A DNA stretch of 64,000 nt from Microcaldota archaeon (GCA_020854835.1 JAHKLX010000003.1:186001-250000); one strand, 5' to 3'. Shown: positions 7,943-16,707, numbered from the stretch's first letter. Notes: generated by a model not told the origin, from the sequence alone. Numbers and translations: made by a program.

Positions 7943-8104
7943 ATGTATTCAAAATTTGAACGCGCAAGATTAATAGGTGCAAGAGCATTACAAATAGAAT
8001 GTGGCGCACCACCTTTGATATCAGTTTCTCCAACCATGAACCCCATATCTGTTGCAGAAGAAGAGTTTGGGAGAGGAGTACTTCCTTTAGTTGTTTATAA
8101 ATAA
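7943..8104 (+). CDS. rpoK: DNA-directed RNA polymerase subunit K
   Basis: A 53-residue frame, easily missed because of its size. It matches archaeal RpoK (the omega/Rpb6 homologue): KFERARLIGARALQIECGAPPLI contains the conserved E-(K/R)-AR-IGARALQ core, and the protein ends in GVLPLVVYK. It binds and stabilises the large polymerase subunit. It is slightly shorter than usual, lacking an N-terminal tail. AGGTGAATT precedes the ATG at 7943. It is the last gene of the JAMM operon, and its stop directly abuts the convergent gene's stop. Confidence 0.92.
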   Translation: MYSKFERARLIGARALQIECGAPPLISVSPTMNPISVAEEEFGRGVLPLVVYK

Positions 8105-8695
8105 TTATTTTTTCTTTTTCTTCTTTTTTGTTTTTGGCATATAATCAGTGTATTCAAAACTTTCAACTAATTTTTTCTGCACTTCTTTAATCCCACCATA
8201 TCTAATAATTCCTATTTCCAAAACTGCCAACAATATTCCCAAAGTCGCAACACTTAATATCCCCACAATAATTGGCACAACAAAATAAATAAAAGGAATC
8301 AATTTATTTTCATATCCTTTTGAACTGTATCCTGCAGTTATTCCCATAACTACCAAAATCAACCACAACATATTACAACCTATAAAACAAAATATATCAT
8401 CGTGAGGACACCTAAAAAGTCCAGAACAACCACTTTTAAGCCATAACAATCCTGCTAAGTCTTCACTTACAGGGAGCACACAAATTCCTTGTTCACAATA
8501 CCCTTCTCTACAATCAGAGGTAAATTCACAAGGTTCTTTGCTATATTTCTCAACTTCAGGAAGCATACATATATTTTCTTCACAATACCCTTCTCTACAA
8601 TCAGAGGTTTGTCCACACTTTTGTATCGCTAAATTTAAAGAAATCAACATAAAAATAATAAAAATACAAACAATAGTAAATTTTCCAAAATTCAT
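8105..8695 (-). CDS. Membrane protein with two tandem Cys-rich modules and poly-Lys tail
   Basis: 196 residues. An N-terminal signal or anchor helix (GKFTIVCIFIIFMLISLNLA) is followed by two near-identical 29-residue modules (TSDCREGYCE plus nearby Cys and MLP/VLP), a third Cys-rich stretch, two or three membrane helices, and the C-terminus KTKKKKKKK. The modules look like small disulfide knots exposed outside the cell, with the Lys tail cytoplasmic. The start at 8695 is chosen because a TATA box (8720-8729) lies about 29 bases upstream; the longer frame to 8731 would cross it. No family was recognised. Confidence 0.75.
   Translation of the reverse strand: MNFGKFTIVCIFIIFMLISLNLAIQKCGQTSDCREGYCEENICMLPEVEKYSKEPCEFTSDCREGYCEQGICVLPVSEDLAGLLWLKSGCSGLFRCPHDDIFCFIGCNMLWLILVVMGITAGYSSKGYENKLIPFIYFVVPIIVGILSVATLGILLAVLEIGIIRYGGIKEVQKKLVESFEYTDYMPKTKKKKKKK
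8492..8521. repeat. 30-bp direct repeat, copy 1 (inside the Cys-module gene)
   Basis: This 30-base stretch recurs exactly at 8579-8608, 87 bases away (29 codons). It encodes the core of the duplicated SDCREGYCE module. The exact nucleotide identity indicates a recent tandem duplication or gene conversion. Confidence 0.9.
8579..8608. repeat. 30-bp direct repeat, copy 2 (inside the Cys-module gene)
   Basis: Second exact copy of the repeat at 8492-8521, in the same reading frame. The surrounding protein segments differ at several positions, so identity is limited to the core. Confidence 0.9.
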
Positions 8696-8719
8696 ATACT
8701 TAACAACTAACATAGAAAG

Positions 8720-8729
8720 GTTTATAAAC
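8720..8729 (-). promoter_or_regulatory. TATA box for the Cys-module membrane protein
   Basis: GTTTATAAAC is a 10-base palindrome centred at 8724.5, about 29 bases from the minus-strand start at 8695. For the plus strand, a separate CTTTAAATAAAA at 8736-8747 fits the EF-1A gene better. Confidence 0.5.
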
Positions 8730-8735
8730 AATTCT

Positions 8736-8747
8736 CTTTAAATAAAA
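8736..8747 (+). promoter_or_regulatory. TATA box for EF-1A and S10
   Basis: CTTTAAATAAAA predicts a start near 8767 and a leader of about 50 bases that ends in the strong GGAGGTG ribosome-binding site at 8805-8811, before the ATG at 8819. Confidence 0.45.
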
Positions 8748-8818
8748 AATACACTTTTTTCTTACAATTCACAAACGTTCAGTTTAAAGGAATTGGGGAT
8801 TTAGTGGAGGTGTTTGAT

Positions 8819-10072
8819 ATGGCAGAAAAACCACATTTAAATTTAGTATTCGTTGGTCACATTGACCATGGAAAATCCACGACAGTGGGTAGGGTGCTCT
8901 TTGACACAGGTGCTGTTACTGAACAGCAAATGAGGAAACTCAAAGAAGAAGCATCAAGATTTGGAAAAGAAACATTTGAATTTGCTTACGTTATGGATAA
9001 TCTCAAAGATGAAAGAGAAAGAGGTATCACTATTGACGTATCTCATAAAGATTTCCAAACAAATAAATATTATTTTACTATTATCGATGCTCCAGGACAC
9101 AGAGATTTTGTTAAAAACATGATTACTGGTGCATCACAAGCAGATGCAGGAGTACTTGTTGTTTCAGCTAAAGAAGGAATTCAAGCACAAACAAGAGAAC
9201 ATGCATTCTTAGCAAAAGTATTAGGTATCACACAGCTTTTAGTTGCAGTAAATAAAATGGACACTGTAAACTACAGCCAAGACAGATATAACGAAGTTGT
9301 GGGGGAACTCAAAGAATTTATGAAAAAGATTGGTTATGATGTATCAAAAATTCCATATATTCCCATCTCTTCATTAAAAGGAGATAATGTAACTAAAAAA
9401 TCTGAAAATACTTCTTGGTGGGATGGAAAACCCTTGGTAGAGTATTTTGATGATTTCACAGTACCTAATAAACTTACTGATAAACCTTTAAGATTACCAG
9501 TACAGGATGTTTATACAATTACTGGTCACGGAACTGTTCCTGTTGGCAGAGTTGAAACAGGTGTTTTAAAACCAGGAATGTCAGTTGTAATAAACCCTGG
9601 CAATGTTAAGACAGATGTTAAAAAAATTGAAATGCACCATCAAGAACTCAAAGAAGCGAATCCTGGTGACAATGTTGGTTTCAATGTAAAAGGTGTTGAT
9701 AAAAAAGCAATAAAAAGAGGAAGTGTTATCGGTTCTGCTGATAGTCCTCCAACAGTTGCTAAAGAATTTACAGCCCAGATTATTGTACTTCAACACCCAA
9801 CTGCATTTGGTGCAGGCTATACTCCTGTTTTCCATATCCACACAACACAGTTCCCTGGAACTATAACAGAAATTGTTGAGAAAAAGGGAGGAGATATGGA
9901 ACATAAAGATCTTTTGAAAACAGGAGATTCTGCAATTGTTAAAATCAGACCTTTAAAACCTATATCATGTGAAAAATACCAAGAATTCCCTCCATTGGGA
10001 AGATTTGCTATTAGAGATATGGGTATGACAATTGCAGCAGGAGTCATTGTAGATATTACAGAAAAAGTGTAA
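8819..10072 (+). CDS. tuf: Translation elongation factor 1-alpha (EF-Tu homologue)
   Basis: 417 residues. This GTPase delivers aminoacyl-tRNA to the ribosome. G motifs are GHIDHGKST (G1), DAPGHRDF (G3) and NKMD (G4), followed by two beta-barrel domains with [14 protein letters not shown] and the C-terminal [14 protein letters not shown]. The ATG at 8819 has a GGAGGTG ribosome-binding site eight bases upstream; the in-frame GTG at 8804 overlaps that site and is rejected. Ribosomal protein S10 follows after 9 bases, the conserved archaeal order. Confidence 0.98.
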   Translation: MAEKPHLNLVFVGHIDHGKSTTVGRVLFDTGAVTEQQMRKLKEEASRFGKETFEFAYVMDNLKDERERGITIDVSHKDFQTNKYYFTIIDAPGHRDFVKNMITGASQADAGVLVVSAKEGIQAQTREHAFLAKVLGITQLLVAVNKMDTVNYSQDRYNEVVGELKEFMKKIGYDVSKIPYIPISSLKGDNVTKKSENTSWWDGKPLVEYFDDFTVPNKLTDKPLRLPVQDVYTITGHGTVPVGRVETGVLKPGMSVVINPGNVKTDVKKIEMHHQELKEANPGDNVGFNVKGVDKKAIKRGSVIGSADSPPTVAKEFTAQIIVLQHPTAFGAGYTPVFHIHTTQFPGTITEIVEKKGGDMEHKDLLKTGDSAIVKIRPLKPISCEKYQEFPPLGRFAIRDMGMTIAAGVIVDITEKV

Positions 10073-10081
10073 GGTTTTAAT

Positions 10082-10399
10082 ATGGTATCAAAAGCACGTA
10101 TATGTATAATTGGTAAGGACATAAGCGTCCTTAATTCTATCTGTGATGAGATCACATCTCTTGCCAAAACAAAAGGCATCGCAGTTAAAGGTCCCGTTCC
10201 CTTTCCCACTAAAAAAATTAAAGTAAGGGCAAGAAAATCTCCTTGTGGAGATGGTTCGGAAACTTATGAACATTGGGAAATGAGAATCCATAAAAGGATT
10301 ATCGAAATCCCTGGAGATGAGGCTGTTTTAAGACAATTAATGCGTGTTCGTGTTCCTGATACCGTTAAAGTAAGAATTATTCTTATAGAACCTAACTAA
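10082..10399 (+). CDS. rpsJ: 30S ribosomal protein S10 (uS10)
   Basis: 105 residues, the normal length for archaeal S10, a protein of the 30S head. Recognisable segments are KARICIIGKD, KGPVPFPTKK, RARKSPCGDGSETYEHWEMRIHKR and the C-terminal VRVPDTVKVRIIL. It is co-transcribed with EF-1A. The last eight bases overlap the stop end of the convergent HTH gene. Confidence 0.97.
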   Translation: MVSKARICIIGKDISVLNSICDEITSLAKTKGIAVKGPVPFPTKKIKVRARKSPCGDGSETYEHWEMRIHKRIIEIPGDEAVLRQLMRVRVPDTVKVRIILIEPN

Positions 10400-10805
10400 T
10401 TTTTCTTCTTTTTATTTTTTCTATACCAATTTTTTGTTTTTTTAATCTATAATAAAAAGTTCTTCTCGGAATCCCTGCTTTTTCACAAGCCTGTGATACG
10501 GGCATACCATTTTTAATCAATAAAATTATTTGTTTGATCCTTTCAGATGTAGTTTTATAAGGCGGTCCTCGTTTAACTGTGTAAATCTGAAAATGTATAT
10601 TCAACCTTCTAATTGCTTCAAGTACTTTGGGATTTACAGTTTTAAGAATACCTGGTGTGAAATATATTTTTTTAACTTTAGTTTCAGAAAATAGATAGGC
10701 AAGTAGTGAAATACTGGGTTTAACTTTGATAAATGCAACTGATTCTTCAGGATTTTTCCGTATCAAATCAAATATTTCTTTTCTACTACCTTTAATTATT
10801 AGCAT
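10392..10805 (-). CDS. Putative DNA-binding HTH protein, 137 aa
   Basis: The C-terminal part (about 88-122) reads IKQIILLIKNGMPVSQACEKAGIPRRTFYYRLKK, a resolvase/Fis-like helix-turn-helix with a basic tail. The N-terminal 75 residues alternate strands and helices (VAFIKVKPSISLLAYLF, VKKIYFTPGILKTV) and remind me of the archaeal DUF1699 fold, but weakly. It is the last gene of the topoisomerase VI operon: its start codon overlaps the preceding stop by one base (TAATG). It may be a regulator linked to topoisomerase VI, but its targets are unknown. Confidence 0.7.
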   Translation of the reverse strand: MLIIKGSRKEIFDLIRKNPEESVAFIKVKPSISLLAYLFSETKVKKIYFTPGILKTVNPKVLEAIRRLNIHFQIYTVKRGPPYKTTSERIKQIILLIKNGMPVSQACEKAGIPRRTFYYRLKKQKIGIEKIKRRKIS

Positions 10806-12100
10806 TATCTCCCTCTCAGCATCTTAATAAATTCTCCTCCCCTATTTGTAGTTATTGATTCCACTTGCCCTATAATTTGGTTTATTTCAGATTTAGGTAT
10901 ATCAAAAAATTTTTCACACCATTCAATATCTTTTCCGGTTTCCTTAATAAAATATGCAACACCCCACAAACTATCAAAGCCTTTTGGCATATTTTTTTCC
11001 AATTCAAATTTTTTAGATAAAATCCCGCCTGCGTTTTCAATATTATGTGTAGTTTTTAACTCATCAAAAATCCCAACAACTTCTTCTTCTGGTTCGATAG
11101 ATAAACTAGGACAAAAATTCATTTGAATCCTCTGTGGTTTTGTATTTTTTATGTAGAAATTATACATCAATCTAAGAAATTCAGATAATGCCTTTCTTGA
11201 AGCCATGGCATTCCTCTTTCTTCTTCTAGAAGCAATTTTTTGTTTCAACTCTTTTTTTGTAACAAACTCTTCACCAATTTTTTCAACAAAACCTTTTTTT
11301 ATCAACTCGTTTTTAATTTCCTCTCTCCCCTCAACAGAATCAAATATAATATCTCTAACAAAACCCAATTCAGCAAGAACAGTGTTATACTGATTAACTT
11401 CATCATCATCACTAATTTCAAAAGTTGTTTTTATTTTGTCAGCAGCCCAATGCGAAAATATAACTCCAATCGCGATCCTAGAAGAAGTGTTTTTTATTAT
11501 ACCCTTTTTTTTAACAATTTGTGTTTTTACAATTTCAGCGTCTTTCCCATATATCTCTTTTATTGTTTTTTTATTAACCACATCAAGTCTAACAGTTGTT
11601 TTTTCTTTTTTACCATTTTCATAATATGCAATTGTTGCGACAACCCATTTATCTGTTTCTCTTGGACACAATAATTCATTTATTTTTTGAAAGGCAGAAT
11701 ACCCCTCAATTCCTGCTTTTGATAGTGAGTTCACATAATTTCCATCAAAAACTAAATAATTATACAACTCTTTTTTTTCTATAAACGACAAACCAATTAA
11801 ATGAGAAGCCAAGCTAACTTTAGTACGATTCAAAGTTATTTTTTTAAGTCTCGCAACATATTTCATGATTTTTATTTGTTTTGATATCTCATTGAGTTGA
11901 CTTTCATTATCCTCATGTAAAACGTTTTTAGGAACTGAAAGTGATTCTTTATAAGGATTTTCAAACCCATAGTTTTTCATTTGTGTGGTATATCCTCTAA
12001 GCAAATCAATATTTTCCAATATTTCTTCCGTACTCTGAGGGGTTCTAATATTATCAAGAAAATCATTAATTTCTGCTATCAAGTTTAATCCTTGCAACAT
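10805..12100 (-). CDS. Unknown 431-aa protein in the topoisomerase VI operon
   Basis: Not recognised. The N-terminal third is helical, the middle (about 150-215) is strand-rich with VVATIAYYENGKKEKTTVRLDVV, and around 285-300 there is a strongly basic helix, ASRRRKRNAMASRK, suited to nucleic-acid contact. It lacks membrane segments and Cys clusters. It follows top6A by 9 bases with a GGGAGTG ribosome-binding site, and it is followed by an HTH gene. The context suggests a DNA-topology or chromatin role, which is inference only. Confidence 0.8.
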   Translation of the reverse strand: MLQGLNLIAEINDFLDNIRTPQSTEEILENIDLLRGYTTQMKNYGFENPYKESLSVPKNVLHEDNESQLNEISKQIKIMKYVARLKKITLNRTKVSLASHLIGLSFIEKKELYNYLVFDGNYVNSLSKAGIEGYSAFQKINELLCPRETDKWVVATIAYYENGKKEKTTVRLDVVNKKTIKEIYGKDAEIVKTQIVKKKGIIKNTSSRIAIGVIFSHWAADKIKTTFEISDDDEVNQYNTVLAELGFVRDIIFDSVEGREEIKNELIKKGFVEKIGEEFVTKKELKQKIASRRRKRNAMASRKALSEFLRLMYNFYIKNTKPQRIQMNFCPSLSIEPEEEVVGIFDELKTTHNIENAGGILSKKFELEKNMPKGFDSLWGVAYFIKETGKDIEWCEKFFDIPKSEINQIIGQVESITTNRGGEFIKMLRGR

Positions 12101-12109
12101 AACACTCCC

Positions 12110-13207
12110 TCAAGGTAAAAAATCGTTATTTGCTATTTTTTTAGCCAAATATTCTCCTACAAAAGTAAGTCTGGGTCCCTGCAATGCATCTTGCTCTAAT
12201 TTTTGTTTTGTTCTCAATACAGTTTTCAATTCATTAACCCATTCTTTGTGTCTATTAATCCAAGGGTAATCTATCATCTCCGAAGCGCGTTTAATATCTA
12301 CAGGTTTTGCTTTTATTGTTAATTTTGAGAGAAAATCGAAATCACTAATGTCTTTCATAGTAACTCCTATGAATCTGGCTTCTGGAACTGCAATTTCTGT
12401 ACCCAAATATGCTAAATTCATCGATCCCGTTTTTATTGCCCAATATATATACCATCCCCATGCATCACAATCAGTAAAAACGTAAATCGGCAATTTTTTA
12501 TCTGCCAATTTCCTAAGTAATCTCCTCGTTCCTCTTGATGCCTGTCCCTTTGGAGTTATCAAAAGACAGTTTTGTTTTTTCCAATATTTATCTTCATTTA
12601 ATCTTTGCCACATCGCGTCTTTTTCCACTACTAAAACATAATCTGCATTCAATTCTTTTATTTTCATACCATTATCCACATCACTTGGGATTGACCAACC
12701 TGACCTTCCCTGTTTTCCACAGTCAATTACAGTTTTTTCTCCCCCAAACGTGTCTTCAATTAACATATCACCTGCAACAAAACCTTTTCTATCTGTGCTC
12801 AAATTAAAATCTTCTCTTTTAACATCCAAGGCCACTTCCAAATCTTCAATCAAAGGATTTGATTCAGACTGCTCACTAAAAAGATCTTCTTCAAGATTCT
12901 CACCTAAAGAAAATTTTAATTGATAATACAAACCCCTAATAGAAGTATGTAGTTCTTCTTCAACAAATTTTTTACATTTAGCAGCAATGGCCATAGTTTG
13001 CATGAATTTTCTAGCTTGTCCAACATTTGCAAACGTTCTTTTTTCATCTTTCTTTCCAAGTTTTAAAACTCCTTCTTCTTTATCAAATTTTATATTTCCT
13101 CGTGATCTCAAAGGTGTTGTGAAGTATGGAGAATGACCTTTTTTTATCTGTCCAACCATATCTTTTCCCATATTATTTAATTTTTCTAGTGTATTAATTT
13201 TCTCCAT
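12110..13207 (-). CDS. top6A: DNA topoisomerase VI subunit A (Spo11-like)
   Basis: 365 residues. This is the DNA-cleaving subunit of the type IIB topoisomerase that decatenates and relaxes DNA. The 5Y-CAP (winged helix) domain carries the catalytic tyrosine within TSIRGLYYQLK (Tyr94/Tyr95). The Toprim domain shows VVEKDAMWQRL (Glu) and FTDCDAWGWYIY (DxD; usually DGDPWG). The ATG at 13207 has GGGGGATT just upstream and lies 14 bases inside top6B. The longer frame to 13267 is rejected. Confidence 0.96.
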   Translation of the reverse strand: MEKINTLEKLNNMGKDMVGQIKKGHSPYFTTPLRSRGNIKFDKEEGVLKLGKKDEKRTFANVGQARKFMQTMAIAAKCKKFVEEELHTSIRGLYYQLKFSLGENLEEDLFSEQSESNPLIEDLEVALDVKREDFNLSTDRKGFVAGDMLIEDTFGGEKTVIDCGKQGRSGWSIPSDVDNGMKIKELNADYVLVVEKDAMWQRLNEDKYWKKQNCLLITPKGQASRGTRRLLRKLADKKLPIYVFTDCDAWGWYIYWAIKTGSMNLAYLGTEIAVPEARFIGVTMKDISDFDFLSKLTIKAKPVDIKRASEMIDYPWINRHKEWVNELKTVLRTKQKLEQDALQGPRLTFVGEYLAKKIANNDFLP

Positions 13208-14801
13208 TTGTAATCCCCCCATTTTGCATAGCTTCTTCAAGTTCTTTCTCATCTTTTTTTGTATCATATTTTTCTTCTATTAGCTTAGATAAGAGATTTT
13301 CAATTTCAAAAGAAGCAATATTTGATAAATATGATAGGTCTTCAGATACTTGGTGTATATACCTAAGGATCGCTTTTTTCTTATGTATTCTCTCTTTCGT
13401 TTTTACAACACTTTGAATATGTGCCTGCATTTTTCTTGCAGCTTCCATAATACCAAACCTAACTTCATCAACTATCTCTTGTTCCATGGCTATTGCTTGT
13501 TTTCCTGCACCCGTATAAGGTATATGGACTGACGAAATATTTATCATCAAGGTTATTGGTGCGTCTTTCATACTTTTCAAACCATATCTTTTCCAATCCA
13601 CTGATTTTACACTTTCATTAATAGCACACCCTCCTGCATCAAACAACAAAGGTGCGCGATTTCCAAATCTCATAACATCGCTTGATGACACATCACCTGA
13701 AGAATTTCTCCCTGAATTCCCTCCATACCCCAATCCTACTTCTACAATAAACGGTATCCCTCCTCGGTATATTTTTGGTTTTCTCTCAATCACTGCAAGA
13801 AATTCAGGTTCGAGTATATTTATCATAGATGTTCTAATCTGTTCTTCTCCAATTGGGTAAATACCATCCACAGAAGGAGCAATCCATTTTATCTTCTGAA
13901 AAGCCCTAATTATATCATCTGCTTCACTCCACTCTAATTTTTTTGGATCTTTTTTGAAATTAATATGGGGGAGCAATTCTCTGAGTTCTTTTACTTTACT
14001 ATTTGACATTCTTGAAAACGTTTCAAAGAAAAATTGATTCAGTGTTTTATTAACATCTCTATGTGCAAAATCCATCAAATCATTAGTTGCCATTCCTAAG
14101 GGATGGGGTTTGACTTCTTCAGGTTTCGGAGGTATTTTTTCAATTGATCTTGGAAAAATATGAACCTCATTATTAGGGTCTATAAATGTAATTTGGGTGT
14201 GAGGATTTGCGATTGCAGTCCTTTTCAAATATTCATAAACTCCAGAAACACTTTTATCATATTTAACATCTTTGACTTCAGTTTCAATAATCAACCCGTG
14301 CCAATCCCCTTCTTCTTTTGATAAAATTTCCACATTTGCTTTATTTGTTTTAAAGTCAATATTAAGTTTGGCTTCTATAATTTTCCCCCGATATCCTGAA
14401 GTAACTTTAGTTGTTTTTCCAGTTGTTATTTGCGAATACATTGTTACCCCTGCTGCGCCAATACCTTGTTGTCCTCTTTGTTGGATATACCGATGAAATT
14501 TTGTTCCTGCTAACATTTGTCCCAATGCTTTTCCCATCAAATTTTCAGGTATCCCGCTGCCATTATCTTCTGCGGTTATTTTATAGTGTCCGGTTTCTTT
14601 ATCTAATTCTTCTAATTTTATTGTCACATCACAAAGAATTTTTGCTTCTTCAGCAGCATCCAGGGAATTTGTGACATATTCATGAACTATTGTTGTCAAA
14701 GATCTTACTTTTCCAGAAAAACCCAACATCTGTCTATTCTTTTTAAAAAATTCTGCAACCGAATGCTCTTTAAAGTCGCTAAACTGATCATCATTTTTCA
14801 T
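13194..14801 (-). CDS. top6B: DNA topoisomerase VI subunit B
   Basis: 535 residues. The ATPase subunit has a GHKL fold: HEYVTNSLDAAEEA (N-box), EDNGSGIP (G1) and QQGIGAAGVTMYSQ (G2), then the helix-2-turn-helix and transducer domains. A loop-rich glycine/serine stretch, GYGGNSGRNSSGDVSSSD, matches the conserved region near the transducer. ATP binding dimerises the subunit and gates DNA passage by Top6A. The ATG at 14801 follows AAGGTGTGAAT; the GTG at 14807 is less likely. It sits 2 bases after the KH gene. Confidence 0.97.
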   Translation of the reverse strand: MKNDDQFSDFKEHSVAEFFKKNRQMLGFSGKVRSLTTIVHEYVTNSLDAAEEAKILCDVTIKLEELDKETGHYKITAEDNGSGIPENLMGKALGQMLAGTKFHRYIQQRGQQGIGAAGVTMYSQITTGKTTKVTSGYRGKIIEAKLNIDFKTNKANVEILSKEEGDWHGLIIETEVKDVKYDKSVSGVYEYLKRTAIANPHTQITFIDPNNEVHIFPRSIEKIPPKPEEVKPHPLGMATNDLMDFAHRDVNKTLNQFFFETFSRMSNSKVKELRELLPHINFKKDPKKLEWSEADDIIRAFQKIKWIAPSVDGIYPIGEEQIRTSMINILEPEFLAVIERKPKIYRGGIPFIVEVGLGYGGNSGRNSSGDVSSSDVMRFGNRAPLLFDAGGCAINESVKSVDWKRYGLKSMKDAPITLMINISSVHIPYTGAGKQAIAMEQEIVDEVRFGIMEAARKMQAHIQSVVKTKERIHKKKAILRYIHQVSEDLSYLSNIASFEIENLLSKLIEEKYDTKKDEKELEEAMQNGGITNGEN

Positions 14802-14803
14802 AT

Positions 14804-15298
14804 TCACACCTTTTCTTTCATACTTCTAATTCTTCTTTGAATTGATTGATATACTGCACTATGGGTTGATCCCGAGACTATTTTCATAATGGCATCAAAC
14901 GCCAAATTAACATTTTCAATATCGCCTATAACTCCTATTGTATTCTCATAAATACAAATTTTAACTTCGGTCATTTCTTCAATATTTTTTTTAGCTTTTC
15001 CATTTTTTCCAATAATTCTACTTTTTATTCTTTTCAGAGATTTACTTTCAACATAATCCTCCAAATTTACCATTTTAAAGAGTTTTGTTTCATCAATCAA
15101 TCCAAAACTTTCAAAAGATTCAAATCCTAGGCTTAATGCAGTTATTACATCTTTACCTATCCACTCCTCAAAAGGTTTTCCATCTATGATTAATTCATTA
15201 CCTTCAAACTTGACTTTCATATCTAACCTTTTAGTTATTTCGGAAGCGTGTCCTTTAATTCTTTTGATTTGTTTATCGTCAAAACTAAATTTCATCAT
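14804..15298 (-). CDS. KH-domain RNA-binding protein (Dim2/Krr1-like)
   Basis: 164 residues. The second KH domain is clear: RIKSRIIGKNGKAKKNIEEMTEVKICIYENTIGVIGD, with the GxxG loop as IGKNGK. The first KH domain is degenerate. It matches the archaeal Pno1/Dim2 homologue that binds the 3' region of 16S rRNA during small-subunit maturation. In many archaea this gene is next to RIO kinase and IF-1A; here it leads the topoisomerase VI operon. A TATA box at about 15322-15330 (minus strand) lies 27 bases from the start. Confidence 0.9.
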   Translation of the reverse strand: MMKFSFDDKQIKRIKGHASEITKRLDMKVKFEGNELIIDGKPFEEWIGKDVITALSLGFESFESFGLIDETKLFKMVNLEDYVESKSLKRIKSRIIGKNGKAKKNIEEMTEVKICIYENTIGVIGDIENVNLAFDAIMKIVSGSTHSAVYQSIQRRIRSMKEKV

Positions 15299-15359
15299 GT
15301 GTAATATCTTTACTAAAAATATTTTTAAACCTTTACAATATTTGCCTTATCTTCTCTTA

Positions 15360-16676
15360 TTACTGGCGCAAATAAGAAATTTGAAACTCAATTCCTTGGC
15401 TGGTTTGAACAAGTTTAACATTTTCTGCACCACTATTATTGAAAAAACAGAGCATTTGGGATATTGCTCTATTCTCATTTTCTGTTTTTTTAACCGTAGA
15501 ATTCATCATGCTCAAAACATGCTCTGATATGACCGCACCCTCAAAAACAAAATTGAGATTAACACTGTCCTCACAAAGTTCCATATGGGCATTCATATTT
15601 TTAACACTATTTCCCATTCTATCAAATCCTTTTCTAACTGCCATTGCAATAGAATTGGATAAACACTCAGGGTTTGCACAAACCAATATATTTTGTGTGG
15701 GTTCATCTAGAACTAATGTAACATTTTCATAATTTGCTTCATCTAATTTATACATTATATGGAAGAAAAAATCTTTTAGATTTATACTCCCCATATTGTC
15801 ATCGTATCTTGTCATGCCTTTCATATACATATATTTATGTAAAAGATTGTTTATTTGTTCTACTTCTCCTCTTATTTTTGCCAGTTTTTCTTTTTCAGAT
15901 TGTGTCAAATGAGAATTTTTTTCTATTGTTTTAGCAAAATTTGATATAACAACTGTTTTATTCACGACACGGTCGATCAATTCCCTAGGCATCCGTCTGT
16001 TTTCCACAACATTAGCCAAAATCCCAAGAAATGCTTGCAATGTTTCATCAGTTTCCATCCACTCTTCAACAGATTCATAACCGTCTTCATTATTTTTATT
16101 GTCCATTATCAGAACACCTACTTCTCCATAGGAATCCCATAATGGAACAACCAAAAAACTTTTTACTCTAAAGGAATTATAAACAGAGATAGGATTTGCC
16201 AAATGTGAAGGATCATGTATATCTTTAACGTTAGATGGGTGATTATAAAAAAGGCTATGCCAAACTGGTCTTTGTTCCAAGTTCTGAGGTTTTGATACCC
16301 TCTGTGGGAAATCTGTTGAAGCATCTTGTGTCACATAACCTCCAAAAAATTCTAAACATTCATCCTCTCTATTGTATTCTAAAACCCATGCTCTTCTAAT
16401 TGGAAAAACATCAACAATTCTTTTCAAAACCATCAAGATTTGGTGTTGGAAAGGTTCTCCTTTTATAACTGATTCTTGCACTGAATTCAAGAGTTTAAGA
16501 GAATTATATCTTCTTTTTATATCAATCCCCGCATCAATAGTTTGTATTAAAGATCTTCCTAAGAATTCGGTGGTTTCAGACCCTTCGAAATGAGGAAGTA
16601 TCTGTTCTTGAATTGCATCCATGCCATTCTTTCTATGCATGTTTTCTATCACACTTCTTATAACTAATTTTGACAT
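15360..16676 (-). CDS. GAF-domain protein with degenerate histidine-kinase-like C-terminus
   Basis: 438 residues. A GAF domain spans about 60-215 (ILMVLKRIVDVFPIRRAWVLEYN through FLVVPLWDSYGEVGVLIMDNK). A two-helix region follows (about 235-290) where a DHp domain would be, but no phospho-accepting H-E/D motif is present. The last 140 residues resemble a HATPase fold (LSNSIAMAVRKGFDRM) without the N and G boxes. It is probably a pseudo-kinase or ligand-responsive scaffold. No response regulator is nearby. It shares a symmetric AT-box with the divergent reductase. Confidence 0.7.
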   Translation of the reverse strand: MSKLVIRSVIENMHRKNGMDAIQEQILPHFEGSETTEFLGRSLIQTIDAGIDIKRRYNSLKLLNSVQESVIKGEPFQHQILMVLKRIVDVFPIRRAWVLEYNREDECLEFFGGYVTQDASTDFPQRVSKPQNLEQRPVWHSLFYNHPSNVKDIHDPSHLANPISVYNSFRVKSFLVVPLWDSYGEVGVLIMDNKNNEDGYESVEEWMETDETLQAFLGILANVVENRRMPRELIDRVVNKTVVISNFAKTIEKNSHLTQSEKEKLAKIRGEVEQINNLLHKYMYMKGMTRYDDNMGSINLKDFFFHIMYKLDEANYENVTLVLDEPTQNILVCANPECLSNSIAMAVRKGFDRMGNSVKNMNAHMELCEDSVNLNFVFEGAVISEHVLSMMNSTVKKTENENRAISQMLCFFNNSGAENVKLVQTSQGIEFQISYLRQ

Positions 16677-16699
16677 ATTATATTGTTATCACAATAAAT

Positions 16700-16707
16700 A
16701 TTTAAAT
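16700..16707. promoter_or_regulatory. Palindromic AT-box shared by the GAF gene and the flavin reductase gene
   Basis: ATTTAAAT at 16700-16707 is a palindrome centred at 16703.5. It lies 27.5 bases from the minus-strand start (16676) and 26.5 from the plus-strand start (16730). No second TATA-like element fits either gene as well. Confidence 0.6.

Noticed and set aside
8492-8608. Two identical 30-base repeats as a possible minimal CRISPR
   Set aside because: Only two copies, spacing keeps the reading frame, and the repeat encodes a duplicated protein module. No cas genes in the window.
9817-10209. Minus-strand frames over EF-1A and S10
   Set aside because: Antisense shadows of two strongly conserved genes.
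11240-11674. Phe/Asn-rich plus-strand frames over the 431-residue gene
   Set aside because: Composition is typical of antisense to a Lys/Glu-rich gene; no start signals, and the minus gene is in a tight operon.
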